DNA of 64,000 bases from Candidatus Brachybacter algidus (GCA_016711705.1 JADJSK010000001.1:248001-312000); one strand, 5' to 3'. Positions 18,083-27,798 are shown, counted from the first letter of the stretch. Notes: generated by a model not told the origin, from the letters alone. Numbers and translations: made by a program.

Positions 18083-19475
18083 GTTATGACAAAAAAAAGA
18101 GAGGGGGTTTTCCAAAAGAAGAAAAAGGAAAAGGGAGGAAAGAAAGAAGGGGGGGCGGCCCCCGCCCAAAAAAAAAACAACAGGAGGGGGGGGGGGGGGC
18201 GCGCCGGGGGGGGGGGGAAGAAAAAAAGAGAAAAAAAAAAAAAAAACCCCGGAAGAAGAAAAAAAAACAGAACGGAAAATGGAAGGGGAAAAAAGGGAAG
18301 GGGAAGCACACCCAGAGGGGGAAAAAAAAAGAAAAAAAAAAAAAAGAGGGGGGGAAGAGGGGGGGGGAGGGGGGGGGCCGGGGAGCAATAAAAGGGGGAA
18401 TGGGAAGAAAAATTAAAAAAACGGGCCAACAAACACACAAAAAAAAAAAAAAAAAGAGAGAAAAGGAGAAGAGGGCGGGGGGGGGGCGGGACGGGGGAAG
18501 AAAACAAAAGAAAAGGGAGGGGAGAAAAAAAAAAAAAAAAAAAAAAGGGGGGGGGGGGGGGGGAGGGAGGGGGGGGCCGCCCCCCCCCCCGGGGGGGGGG
18601 GGGGGAATTGAAAAAAAAAAAAAGAAAGAAAAGGAAGGGAGCGGGGAGAAGGGGGAAGAAGAGGGGGGGGGGGGGGGGGGGGGGAGGGGACGGGAGGACG
18701 GGGAAACGGCAAGAAAAAGAAAGAAGAGGGGGAAAAAAAGAAAAAAAACCCCACCAAAAGAAAAGAAAGAAAAAGAAAAAAAGAAAAAAAAAGAGGGGGA
18801 GAGGGGCGACAAAACCCCCCGGGGGGGCGGGGAAAAAATTTTTTCCCCCAACAGGAGCAAAAAAAACCCCAAAAAAAAAAAACCCCCCCCAAAAACAAAA
18901 AAGAAGAAAAAGGGGGGGGGGGGGGAAAGGAAAAAAGAAGCAAAAGGGGGGGAAAAAAACAAAAAAAAAAGCCCCCCAACAAAAAAACGGGGAACAAGGC
19001 GACGAAAAGGAGGATTGGGGCCCCAAAAAGAAGGGGGAGAAGGGGGGAAGAAAAAAAAAAAGAAAAAAAAAAAGGGGGGGAGAAAAAAAAAAAAAAAAAA
19101 AAAAAAAAAGGGAGCGGACCAGGGGGCCCCGGGACACCCGGGGGAACGGGGGGGCAGGGAAAAAGAAAAAAAAAAGAAAAAAAAAAAAAGAAGGAAAAAA
19201 AAAGGGAAAAAAAAGAAGGGACGAAAAGGGGAGGAAAAAAAAAGGAAAAACAGAAAGGGGGGGGGGCAAGGGAAAGGAAAGAGAAAAAAAAAGGGGAAAA
19301 AGGGGGGAGGAAGGGGGGGGAAACACAAAAAGAAGAAAAAAAAAAAAAAAGGAGGAAGCGGAAGCCCCCCAACACGCGCAAACAGGGCCCCGGGGGGGCC
19401 CCGGCGGGGGGCCCGGCCGCGCGGGCGCGGCCGCGCACACAAAGGAAAAAAAAAAAAAAAAAAAAAAAGGGGGGG
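18083..19475. other. Polypurine low-complexity block, probable assembly artefact
   Basis: About 1.39 kb built from A-runs and G-runs of varying length with occasional C-runs. After the first 30 bases only about 14 T occur on the plus strand. There is no repeat unit or periodicity. Because T is nearly absent on plus (and A on minus), stop codons cannot form, and long ORFs rich in Lys/Arg/Gly (plus) or Phe/Pro/Ser (minus) appear in several frames; none is credible. The sharp change in composition at both edges, against an ordinary AT-rich genome, suggests consensus of failed or low-quality long reads rather than a biological sequence. Confidence 0.85.
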
Positions 19476-19484
19476 TCATGATCC

Positions 19485-19532
19485 ATCATTATTCTAACTT
19501 CTAACTTCTACCTTCTAACTTCTACCTTATAT
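19485..19532. repeat. TTCTAACTTCTACC phrase repeat
   Basis: Tandem degenerate 7-nt units (TTCTAAC/TTCTACC) just right of the polypurine block. The same phrase family occurs at 24461-24507 and 28171-28205. Confidence 0.7.
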
Positions 19533-19681
19533 TGAGTAATAGCAAGACTTTTAGAAAATATTTATGCCGCCAAAACTTTAGTTATATAAATAATATGTAC
19601 AAAGAAAAATTTGGTCTGTATTTATAATGGTTTAGGCGAATAGTGCGCTGGCATTATATCTAATGAATAGTTTTATTCTGT

Positions 19682-19689
19682 TATATTTG
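19682..19689 (+). promoter_or_regulatory. -7 element (TATATTTG) upstream of lepB
   Basis: Exact TAnnTTTG match; the GTG start lies 27 nt after its last base. No TTTG at the usual -33 distance. Confidence 0.4.
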
Positions 19690-19715
19690 CAGCTTATAAA
19701 AACTGAATAAAACGA

Positions 19716-21281
19716 GTGAGTATCTTAATCTATCTAATAATTTTTTATATTTTATTAAGCCTGAGCCTTAAGCCTTTATTTGAAAAGGCAGGATATTCAG
19801 GAATTGATGCTTATATCCCCGGAAAGAATTTTGCCACTTGGTGTAAGATCATTGGACGAAACCCTTTATATGCATTGTGGTTGCTTTTTCCAATAGTAAA
19901 TATTTTTATTTTTTGCGGCATGGCTGTTGACATGGTTAGGTCATTTGGCAGAAACACCTTTAAGGATAGTGCACTTGCTGTCATTTATGCTCCTTTGGAA
20001 TTTTTTCTTATTTCCGCAGCTAAAGATGATTATAAGGGCAAAGCAGTCGAACAAGAAAATGCTTATAATGAGGAATTAAAAGCGGCCTACCAAAGAAAGG
20101 ACAACTTTGCAATTAAAAAACTTACAGATAACAATCCATTTAAGAAAGGTAAAGTCAGAGAATGGACAGAATCAATAGTATTTGCAGTTTTTGCGGCTGC
20201 ATTTATACGTATGTTCCTCATTGAAGCATATGTAATTCCTACTTCTTCAATGGAGTCTTCTCTTCGTGTCGGTGATTACTTATTCGTAAGCAAAGCTCAC
20301 TATGGCATTAGAACTCCAATGACCATAGCAATGGTGCCATTAATTCACAATAGATTGCCATTTTTCAACCGTGAGTCTTACTTAAGAAGCCCGAGCCTGG
20401 ACTATTATAGATTGCCGGCATTAACTCATGTCAAAAGATTTGACCCTGTAGTATTTAATTATCCTGAGGGGGATAGCGTATATGTTACACCTAATAGGAC
20501 TTACAGCCTATACGATGTCAGAAGGGATAGTAAGTTGGCTCAAGGTTATCCTATGACCACACGGCCTATGGATAAGATGGATCACTACATAAAAAGATGT
20601 ATTGGTTTGCCTGGCGATTCGCTTAAAATAGTTAATAAAGTGGTGTTTATTAATGGGCAGAAAATAGCTGAACCTTCTGGAATGTTGGTAAATTGCAGAA
20701 TCACACCAAGTCAACCAGTTTCTTTACAGGAACTTGCAGATCTTGGCGTCAATTTGAATGAGTGCAATCCTGAAGTTGGTTTTTATAGTTTGAATAAGGA
20801 GCACATGGCATATATCAAGAAAAATGCGCCAAATGCTGATATTCAAATAATGTATGCCAACCCAAGCCCTATCTATGCCGGTGCATTATTTCCGCATAGT
20901 CCTGCGCAATTCCCGGATTGGACGACAGACAACTACGGAACTATCTGGATTCCTAAGAAAGGCGTAACTATTACATTGACTCCTGCTAATATTGCTTTCT
21001 ATCGAAGAGTCATTTCGGTGTATGAAAAAAATACATTGGTAGAAAACGGTAGCACTTATACGATCAATGGTAAGGTGACTGATAAATACACCTTCCAGCA
21101 GGATTACTACTGGATGATGGGAGATAATCGCGACAACTCTGAAGATTCAAGATTCTGGGGCTTTGTTCCTGAGCAGAATATTGTTGGAAAGCCTTTATTT
21201 ATCTTCTTCTCAAGATATACCAACCAATTTGGTTCAACAATCAGATGGGACAGGATCTTCACAAGTGCTAACAGATTTTAA
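19716..21281 (+). CDS. lepB: Signal peptidase I
   Basis: 521 residues from GTG 19716. The N-terminal 100 residues hold membrane helices (a DUF5684-like extension common in Bacteroidota), then a second membrane anchor before AYVIPTSSMESSL with catalytic Ser178. The catalytic lysine is Lys283 in HYIKRCIGLPGD, and the C-terminal box is MMGDNRDNSEDSRFWGFVP. It removes signal peptides from the many exported proteins of this window. Between boxes C and E there is a long insertion (about 130 residues), usual for this phylum. GTG start is chosen because no ATG precedes the first helix. Confidence 0.94.
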   Translation: MSILIYLIIFYILLSLSLKPLFEKAGYSGIDAYIPGKNFATWCKIIGRNPLYALWLLFPIVNIFIFCGMAVDMVRSFGRNTFKDSALAVIYAPLEFFLISAAKDDYKGKAVEQENAYNEELKAAYQRKDNFAIKKLTDNNPFKKGKVREWTESIVFAVFAAAFIRMFLIEAYVIPTSSMESSLRVGDYLFVSKAHYGIRTPMTIAMVPLIHNRLPFFNRESYLRSPSLDYYRLPALTHVKRFDPVVFNYPEGDSVYVTPNRTYSLYDVRRDSKLAQGYPMTTRPMDKMDHYIKRCIGLPGDSLKIVNKVVFINGQKIAEPSGMLVNCRITPSQPVSLQELADLGVNLNECNPEVGFYSLNKEHMAYIKKNAPNADIQIMYANPSPIYAGALFPHSPAQFPDWTTDNYGTIWIPKKGVTITLTPANIAFYRRVISVYEKNTLVENGSTYTINGKVTDKYTFQQDYYWMMGDNRDNSEDSRFWGFVPEQNIVGKPLFIFFSRYTNQFGSTIRWDRIFTSANRF

Positions 21282-21326
21282 AAATAGGTTATATTCAACC
21301 ATAGTTTTTTTATATACATATTTGTT

Positions 21327-22103
21327 TTGAACGAAAATATAATACTGAGCAACGAGTTTTCTGGCTTATGGACAGGACGTTCACCTGTCAGGATTGTAAG
21401 CCTGGTACCTTCATTAACTGAGATATTTTACTATTTTGGTTTAGATAAATATGTGGTAGGAGTTACAAGATTTTGTGAGCATCCAGAAGTCAAATTTCCA
21501 AAGCCAGCAAAGATAGGAGGCACAAAAAATCCATCATTTGATAAAATCAAAAAGCTAAATCCTGATGTAATTTTTGCTTCAAAGGAAGAAAACAATTTAG
21601 CTGATATAGAACGATTAAGCACGATTTGCCCCGTCATAGTCACTGATATTGTAACTATAGATGACAATTTAAAGGTATTGGAACATTTAGGAATAATGTT
21701 CCAAAAAAAGAAAGCCGCATCGGCTGTCATTAAGCAACTTTCATCTGATTTTAAAAAGGTAATATTCGCGGATTTAAAGACTGCCGTTTACCTGATATGG
21801 AAAGACCCCATGATGACTGTTGGTGGTGACACCTTTATTAATAACATGATGATTTATGCAGGTTTTGAAAATTTGTATTTTGATGCGACTAGATATCCTG
21901 AAATAACTATGGATAAATTGATTCAGGATAATCCTGAATACCTCCTTTTGTCATCTGAGCCATATCCATTCAAAGAGAAGCACGTTGAGGAATTTGAGAG
22001 AATGCTACCTGCTTCAAAAGTTATATTGGTAGATGGGCAAATGTTTTCTTGGTATGGTATTAGACCACTTTATGCGATGAAATATTTTAGTTCTATTCTT
22101 TAA
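21327..22103 (+). CDS. BtuF-like helical-backbone metal receptor without signal peptide
   Basis: 258 residues. The core RIVSLVPSLTEIFYYFG, VVGVTRFCEHP, IGGTKNPSFDKIKKLNPDVI and a TVGGDTFINNMM segment are typical of the cobalamin/siderophore-type periplasmic binding fold (PF01497, TroA superfamily). No signal peptide or lipobox precedes the domain, which begins about residue 20. The only usable start is TTG 21327, because an in-frame TAG lies at 21285. So either the protein stays in the cytoplasm or the start is mis-sequenced. It follows lepB by 45 nt and may be co-transcribed. Ligand by family: corrinoid or metal chelate. Confidence 0.8.
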   Translation: MNENIILSNEFSGLWTGRSPVRIVSLVPSLTEIFYYFGLDKYVVGVTRFCEHPEVKFPKPAKIGGTKNPSFDKIKKLNPDVIFASKEENNLADIERLSTICPVIVTDIVTIDDNLKVLEHLGIMFQKKKAASAVIKQLSSDFKKVIFADLKTAVYLIWKDPMMTVGGDTFINNMMIYAGFENLYFDATRYPEITMDKLIQDNPEYLLLSSEPYPFKEKHVEEFERMLPASKVILVDGQMFSWYGIRPLYAMKYFSSIL

Positions 22104-22342
22104 AACTTATATTTTTATAATAGTATATAATTGAATGTGCATGCGATCATTTGATCTAAAATTAAGGATATTTAATTGACCTATTTTACAACCAATTTCG
22201 TTTTTCATACTTAATATATTACTTTCTGTTTGTGATATCAATGATTAAGCATCGATATTTTGATTAATTTTACGTTGTTTGTTATAGAAGTTAATTTTCT
22301 ACCGTAAATAAGTTATAATTTGATATTTTAATACAATTTCCA

Positions 22343-23950
22343 ATGAGGTCTTTATATAGAGTGATTTTTATCAGTATTTCTACTTTTTTATTTTTGTCAA
22401 ATGCACTATCTCAGGTCCTGGATGGAGCGGATCAAGTTCCAGGTCAATATTTGATTCAATTTAATAGTCACGAAAATCTTAATAAATTTCACGATAAACT
22501 TGCGTCTGATCGGTCTTTTATCCAAAGCAAAACCCTTGGGAAGAATTCAAGTATTGTGAGCATTTATGCTCCTGATCTGACTTATGAGAATTTAAAGGAG
22601 ATTGTCTCAAATCTTGATGGTGTAGTTGCTTTCCAAAAGGATTATTATTTGGAAGAAAGGTCCAAAACACCTAATGATCCTCTATTTAACAGCGATCAGT
22701 GGGACATGAAGATTATCAAAGCACCTGAAGCATGGGATTTTACTACTGGTGGCAAAACACCTCTAGGTCATGAGATAGTAGTAGCCGTATTGGATAATGG
22801 TTTTTATCCTGAACATCCTGATCTGATAGAAAACTTATTTACCAATACTGCAGAGATACCTGGGAATGGCTTAGATGATGATGACAATGGTTATATAGAT
22901 GATGTTCATGGAGCCAATCTTGAAACCAATAATGGGACGCACTCAAACGCTACTCATGGAGCCGGTGTGATGGGTATATTAGGTGCAAGAGGAAATAATG
23001 GTATGGGAATATCGGGAGTGAATTGGAATGTCAAGATCATGCCCGTGAGCAGAGCAGTAGCTAATGTATCAGCATTGATCGAAGGATATGAATATATTAA
23101 GGAATTTAGAAAAAAATTCAATCAAAGTCATGGACAGGAAGGTGCCTTTATCGTGGCTTCTAATCTATCTGCGGGAATAAGCAAGAAATTCCCAATAGAC
23201 CAGCCTATCTGGTGTAATATGTATGATAGTCTTGGCTATGCAGGTGTCTTAAGCACAGGGGCTACAGCCAATGCAAACACTGATGTGGATGCAGAAGGAG
23301 ACCTGCCTAGTACTTGTGAAAGCGAATTCTTGATAGTTGTTACAAATACCACCCAAAACGATGTTAAATACGGAAGTGCAGGTTATGGCTCTAAATCTGT
23401 GGATCTTGGTGCGCCAGGAGATGGCAGCACTTCTACAGCTGATCCGATAGGTTATGCTAGTTTTGGTGGTACTTCATGTGCCACGCCTCACGTCACAGGT
23501 GCAATTGCATTGATGTATGCAGCATCAACTTGTGCCCTTGAAACTACGTATATGGATTATCCTGTAGAGTCTGCCAGGGCAGTTAGAAATGCCATTTTAA
23601 ATAATGTAGATAAATTGCCAAGTTTAAATGGGGTAACAGTGACTGGAGGACGATTAAACTTATTAAGGATGATTACAAACTGTGTGGCCTCGACATCATC
23701 ATATAACACCATAAAATTTGATATTTATCCTAATCCTGTGCAAGAGTCATTGACAGTAGAACTCGGTGATATGCTCACAAATAACATATTAATACAGATC
23801 ATCGATATACAGGGTAGGGTGGTGGATCAGACAAAATATTTAACTGCTGATAAGATTATTCAGCCAGTCAATTCCCTTTCGCCGGGTATTTACTGTATTA
23901 GAGTGATATCTGGTCGGTATGCAGGAAGCACTAAGTTTGTTAAACTATAA
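22343..23950 (+). CDS. Subtilisin-like serine protease (S8) with T9SS type A sorting domain
   Basis: 535 residues. Signal peptide to about residue 23 (ALSQ); a propeptide-like region to about 110; S8 catalytic triad Asp151 (AVLDNGFYP), His205 (NATHGAGV) and Ser378 (GGTSCATPHV). The last 80 residues begin FDIYPNPVQESLTVEL and end GIYCIRVISGRYAGSTKFVKL-like, the classic T9SS type A C-terminal domain, so the protease is secreted or attached to the cell surface. A Ca-binding-like DDDDNGYIDD loop sits between Asp and His. It is monocistronic; 240 bp of AT-rich DNA precedes it. Confidence 0.95.
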   Translation: MRSLYRVIFISISTFLFLSNALSQVLDGADQVPGQYLIQFNSHENLNKFHDKLASDRSFIQSKTLGKNSSIVSIYAPDLTYENLKEIVSNLDGVVAFQKDYYLEERSKTPNDPLFNSDQWDMKIIKAPEAWDFTTGGKTPLGHEIVVAVLDNGFYPEHPDLIENLFTNTAEIPGNGLDDDDNGYIDDVHGANLETNNGTHSNATHGAGVMGILGARGNNGMGISGVNWNVKIMPVSRAVANVSALIEGYEYIKEFRKKFNQSHGQEGAFIVASNLSAGISKKFPIDQPIWCNMYDSLGYAGVLSTGATANANTDVDAEGDLPSTCESEFLIVVTNTTQNDVKYGSAGYGSKSVDLGAPGDGSTSTADPIGYASFGGTSCATPHVTGAIALMYAASTCALETTYMDYPVESARAVRNAILNNVDKLPSLNGVTVTGGRLNLLRMITNCVASTSSYNTIKFDIYPNPVQESLTVELGDMLTNNILIQIIDIQGRVVDQTKYLTADKIIQPVNSLSPGIYCIRVISGRYAGSTKFVKL

Positions 23951-24058
23951 TCTTATAGGAAACAGAATTATATAATTGACCAAAATTTTGCCGTATATTA
24001 CCGAGCTGAAATTTGTTTGACCAAATTTATTTGGGCTATTACGAATCTCCATTCGCTA

Positions 24059-24268
24059 TTACTCCCTCCAATTAATCTTGTTCAAATAAATAATGACGAG
24101 TCCTCCGACTATCATTATCAACTTTAACATAAAACCGAGCAGAGTAGGGATGCCACTCATCCACTGCAGAAGAAACCATTCGACTCCCACTACATTTAAA
24201 ATGATAGATGTCAATCCTGTGGCAAATAATATAAAACCGATTAAGGTATAAAGATCTTTTTTTCTCAT
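24059..24268 (-). CDS. Small two-helix membrane protein, hypothetical
   Basis: 69 residues starting MRKKDLYTL, with two hydrophobic helices (about 10-30 and 40-62) and a short polar tail. The hairpin layout with positive N-terminus is typical of small conserved Bacteroidota inner-membrane proteins. I recognise no named family. It lies between the subtilase (convergent) and the HerA-like gene (same strand, upstream). Confidence 0.55.
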   Translation of the reverse strand: MRKKDLYTLIGFILFATGLTSIILNVVGVEWFLLQWMSGIPTLLGFMLKLIMIVGGLVIIYLNKINWRE

Positions 24269-24460
24269 TGTATATTTACTAACGTTCCTGAGTTACGTAT
24301 TATATTTTATTTATTAGACATATTCATCGAAGACCTATTCAAACTTCAAACTTTCTTTTATAAATCAAAACTTATTAATCAAAATTTGTAAAAATAGAAT
24401 TAGCAAATCAGGTGACATTACAGTTATTTTTGATTTTGAACAAAGCGTTACAAGTTAACA

Positions 24461-24507
24461 AATTTCTAATTTCTAACTTCTAATTTCTACCTTCTAACTT
24501 CTAATTT
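24461..24507. repeat. TTCTAATTTCTAACTTC phrase repeat
   Basis: Tandem degenerate 7-nt units TTCTAAT/TTCTAAC/TTCTACC immediately after the HerA-like gene stop. Same family as 19485-19532 and 28171-28205. Confidence 0.7.
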
Positions 24508-26059
24508 AGAACCATCCTGATTTCTTTGTACTCTTACCACCCAATCCAAATACTCCTAATAATCCTCTCGTCGCTTCTCTGGCTACAGTTCTCAAAACTT
24601 GTCTGGTAGTGGTATTGCTAATCACCTCTTCGAAAATTGTCTTTTCCTGGCGACCTCGAGGTGCAGGTTTATCTGCTGCAACTTCCTGTTTAGAATTATT
24701 AAATTGTTCGATTTTGTCATTCAGGATCTCATAAGCACTCTCTCTGTCGATAGTCTTATTGTACTTACTTATTATCTTAGAATTAAAGGCAATGTAATTG
24801 ATCTCGTCTTCTGTGAGCACGTCCATCCTTGACTCAGGAGCTCTAAGCATAGTGTAAGCAAGTGGGGTAGGAATACCCTTGTCATTCAAACCTGTGACGA
24901 AAGCCTCTCCAATACCCATATTTGTCAATACCTGATCTATCACATAGAATTTACTCAACGGAAAATTCTCACTGGTAAGTTTGATATCTTTTCTGTCTTT
25001 TGCTGTAAATGCCCTCAAAGCATGTTGGATTTTCAGACCTAATTGGCCAAGTATGCTGTTTGGAACATCGGAAGGATTCTGAGTTATAAAAAATATACCA
25101 ACACCTTTTGATCTAATGAGTTTGATGGTAGTTTCAATTTGATTTAAAAGAGTTTGTGTTGCAGAATCAAATATTAAATGTGCTTCATCTATGAAGATGG
25201 TCAACTTTGGTTTATCCAGGTCGCCAACCTCAGGGAATGTCGCATATACTTCAGCCAACAACTGCAGCATAAATGTTGAAAATAATTTTGGTTTATCCTG
25301 GATATCAACTAGTCTCATGATAGAAACCATGCCTTGACCTTGAGCGTCTTTTCTCAACAATTCATCTACCTCAAACGATGGTTCACCAAAAAATAATTCA
25401 GCATCTTGTTGCTCCAATTCGAGAATTTTTCGCATTATGGTGCCGGTGGAAGCAGAAGAAATACTTCCATAATCCTGTTGGATGGAAGCTTTTCCCTCGT
25501 TTGTTAGAAATTGAAGTGTTTTCTTAAAATCACTGAGATCTAATAACGGGAGTCTATTATCATCACAATACTTGAAAATCAATGAGACAACTCCTTGCTG
25601 TACATCATTTAATTCAAGAATTTTGGAGAAAAGTACCGGCCCGAACTCTGTAACAGTAGCTCTCAGTCTAGTGCCTTTCTCATTAGATAATGTCAGAAAT
25701 TCTACCGGTGAAGCATGCAGCTTATAAGGAATTCCTACCTTATCCATCCTGCCTTGGATCTTATCGTTCATAACGCCTACAGCAGCGATACCACTTAGAT
25801 CGCCCTTGACATCCATCATCAACACAGGTACGCCTTGCTGAGAAAGTTGTTCTGCAAGGATTTGCAAAGTTTTGGTTTTTCCTGAGCCAGTGGCACCTGC
25901 AATCAATCCATGCCTGTTCATCATCTTTAAAGGAATACCTACCTGGGCACCTTTATGTACTTCACCATTCAATATAGCTGCACCCAATTGTATTTGAGGC
26001 CCTGCAAAGGTATATCCTGCATTGATGGTTGCTACAAATTCTTCATTCGTCACTGACAT
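24506..26059 (-). CDS. HerA-like ATPase, DUF853 family
   Basis: 517 residues. Walker A AGATGSGKTKT (about 54-64), Walker B TIFIDEAHLIF and a downstream arginine-containing FFITQNPSDVP segment place it in the DUF853 (NLDUE) branch of HerA/FtsK-type ATPases. The N-terminal LGAAILNGEVHKGAQVGIP is the short beta-barrel (HAS-barrel-like) region. Function in bacteria is not settled; members form hexamers and are proposed to move DNA or act in repair. The C-terminal 60 residues are a basic, Gly-rich tail. No NurA gene is adjacent. Confidence 0.92.
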   Translation of the reverse strand: MSVTNEEFVATINAGYTFAGPQIQLGAAILNGEVHKGAQVGIPLKMMNRHGLIAGATGSGKTKTLQILAEQLSQQGVPVLMMDVKGDLSGIAAVGVMNDKIQGRMDKVGIPYKLHASPVEFLTLSNEKGTRLRATVTEFGPVLFSKILELNDVQQGVVSLIFKYCDDNRLPLLDLSDFKKTLQFLTNEGKASIQQDYGSISSASTGTIMRKILELEQQDAELFFGEPSFEVDELLRKDAQGQGMVSIMRLVDIQDKPKLFSTFMLQLLAEVYATFPEVGDLDKPKLTIFIDEAHLIFDSATQTLLNQIETTIKLIRSKGVGIFFITQNPSDVPNSILGQLGLKIQHALRAFTAKDRKDIKLTSENFPLSKFYVIDQVLTNMGIGEAFVTGLNDKGIPTPLAYTMLRAPESRMDVLTEDEINYIAFNSKIISKYNKTIDRESAYEILNDKIEQFNNSKQEVAADKPAPRGRQEKTIFEEVISNTTTRQVLRTVAREATRGLLGVFGLGGKSTKKSGWF

Positions 26060-26091
26060 AGATGTAAATTGTATTTATAAATAATAAGGAA

Positions 26092-26099
26092 CAAAAGTA
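26092..26099 (-). promoter_or_regulatory. -7 element (TACTTTTG) for the HerA-like gene
   Basis: Reads TACTTTTG on the minus strand; the ATG (26059) lies about 32 nt downstream. It shares a 71-bp divergent region with the promoter of the barrel protein gene. Confidence 0.4.
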
Positions 26100-26114
26100 A
26101 ACAATATATTTGTT

Positions 26115-26122
26115 TATCTTTG
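26115..26122 (+). promoter_or_regulatory. -7 element (TATCTTTG) almost touching the start of the barrel protein gene
   Basis: Exact TAnnTTTG match with the ATG 9 nt after its last base (26131), implying a leader of a few nt at most. A second, overlapping match TATATTTG occurs at 26105-26112. Confidence 0.45.
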
Positions 26123-26130
26123 GTTCCGGC

Positions 26131-26946
26131 ATGAGAGTACTTATTTTATCAATAATAATTGGATGGGCTGGATTTATCCAGGGTCAAAATGGAATTAACA
26201 TATTTAATAATTCCGTTAGTACAAGTTTGAATAATTCAAATGTTGCAGATCCCGGGGTCATAGCACTTAGTTTGAATCCTGCTGCATTGGTTCAGGTTTC
26301 CAAACTTTATATTTCAGTAGGCGCACAGCAGTCATTTCTTATTAGTGATATAAATCAAGGTAATTTTGATTTTGCATATAGAATTAAAAAGAACCATGCT
26401 TTAGGACTACAGCTATATTATAATGGCAATAAGACATTCAATGAAATAAAGGCAAGCTTGGGTTATGCGCTTCAACTAGCTGATCAGACTTCACTTGGAT
26501 TAAGACTCCATGGCATTGTAGTAACCTCGCCTGAGAATAAAAAAGAACTTTCAGCAACTTTTAGCTTAGGTGCTCAAACTCAATTGTCTCCTCAATTCGG
26601 TGTTGGCTTGGTGACCTTCAATCCGGTAGGTTTCTTTAGAAGTAATGAATCAAATGATCTCACTCATAGTATTCAATTAGGAGTCGGCTATTTTCCTGCA
26701 GAATATCTAAGATTATACCTATCCGGAATATTAGATGATGGCCATCCATTAGGTGTGGCTGGAGGTATCGCTTACAATATAAACCAAAAAGTATTCTTAT
26801 ATTTAAGTGCAAGGGCTAATCCGGGTATTATTGGGCTAGGAATAGGTATTCCATTAGGTAAAGGGTCGTCTATTGATTTGAGTGGGACACAGCATCTGCA
26901 ACTAGGTTTTTCTCCTGGTGCCACATATACTTATAGCACACCATAG
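26131..26946 (+). CDS. PorV/PorQ-like outer-membrane beta-barrel protein, hypothetical
   Basis: 271 residues from ATG 26131, which gives a clean signal peptide (MRVLILSIIIGWAGFIQGQ). An in-frame TTG 21 nt upstream lies inside the promoter and is rejected. The mature part has the pattern of FadL/PorV-type barrels: a DPGVIALSLNPAAL segment near the N-terminus (as in PorV/PorQ-like proteins), then regularly spaced amphipathic strands. A role in the outer membrane is likely; a link with T9SS is only suggested by resemblance. The next gene, mqnB, starts 80 nt downstream. Confidence 0.75.
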   Translation: MRVLILSIIIGWAGFIQGQNGINIFNNSVSTSLNNSNVADPGVIALSLNPAALVQVSKLYISVGAQQSFLISDINQGNFDFAYRIKKNHALGLQLYYNGNKTFNEIKASLGYALQLADQTSLGLRLHGIVVTSPENKKELSATFSLGAQTQLSPQFGVGLVTFNPVGFFRSNESNDLTHSIQLGVGYFPAEYLRLYLSGILDDGHPLGVAGGIAYNINQKVFLYLSARANPGIIGLGIGIPLGKGSSIDLSGTQHLQLGFSPGATYTYSTP

Positions 26947-27026
26947 GTATTAGCAATTAATTATCGATCCATTGCGCGTTGAGTTTTTTTTAATTAAAAG
27001 GCTTTCACTCACACATAAATAATTAT

Positions 27027-27707
27027 ATGAAAAAATTATTAATAGTTGCTGCGACTTCTTTCGAAATTGCACCATTGTTTAATTTTCTTACTGAATCATT
27101 TGAAACTAAGGAAGGCACATATCATAAAAATGGATTAGAAGTACAAGTGCTTATTGCCGGAGTTGGCATGGTGAATATGACTTACTCTATGACGGGATTA
27201 CTCACCTCAGGGCAGTCTTATGATCTTGCCATCAATGCGGGTTTGGGTGGTGCTTTTGATTTAAATTCGAATCTTGGTGATGTAGTGAATATAGTCAAAG
27301 ACACATTTGCAGACATTGGAGTTATAGAGCAGGACGATAACTTTGTTTCTGTATTCGACTTACAATTTATAGATGCAAATGAATTACCATATACGAATGG
27401 TTGGATAGAAAATAGGGATGGAAATAGTGATTTTCTTCCAAATAGATCCGCAGTTACTGTCAACAGTGTCTCCGGATCAGGTTCAGGTATAATGAGATTG
27501 AAGGCTGCTTATTCAGCTGACGTGGAATCTATGGAAGGTGCTGCATTTGCATTTGTATGTAGTAAGTTTGACCAAAGATATTTGCAATTGAGAGCAATCT
27601 CTAACTACATAGAACCTAGAAATCGTTCCAATTGGAAAGTTGAACTGGCGCTCGACAACTTGAACAAAGTATTAATATCTATGATAGAGGCACTTTTATC
27701 AGATTAA
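27027..27707 (+). CDS. mqnB: Futalosine hydrolase
   Basis: 226 residues, nucleoside-phosphorylase/MTAN fold. The N-terminal LIVAATSFEIAPL, AGVGMVNMTYSM, AINAGLGGAFD, and the purine/ribose-binding DVESMEGAAFAFVC are typical of MqnB rather than MtnN. It releases hypoxanthine from futalosine in the cytoplasm, giving dehypoxanthinyl futalosine for menaquinone synthesis. The MqnP-like prenyltransferase at 16 kb supports this assignment. MTA/SAH nucleosidase is the alternative. Confidence 0.9.
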   Translation: MKKLLIVAATSFEIAPLFNFLTESFETKEGTYHKNGLEVQVLIAGVGMVNMTYSMTGLLTSGQSYDLAINAGLGGAFDLNSNLGDVVNIVKDTFADIGVIEQDDNFVSVFDLQFIDANELPYTNGWIENRDGNSDFLPNRSAVTVNSVSGSGSGIMRLKAAYSADVESMEGAAFAFVCSKFDQRYLQLRAISNYIEPRNRSNWKVELALDNLNKVLISMIEALLSD

Positions 27708-27798
27708 AGTCATCTATTTTAAAAAATTAAACCTGAAATGATATAAAGTTCACTTCTTTTTTTTAAAATTGCCTTTTATAAAATTAAAAAATAAAGTA

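Noticed and set aside
18084..19504. Long ORFs (up to 475 codons) on both strands in the polypurine block
   Set aside because: The near absence of T on one strand removes stop codons, so open frames follow from composition alone; products are Lys/Arg/Gly or Phe/Pro/Ser runs without any domain.
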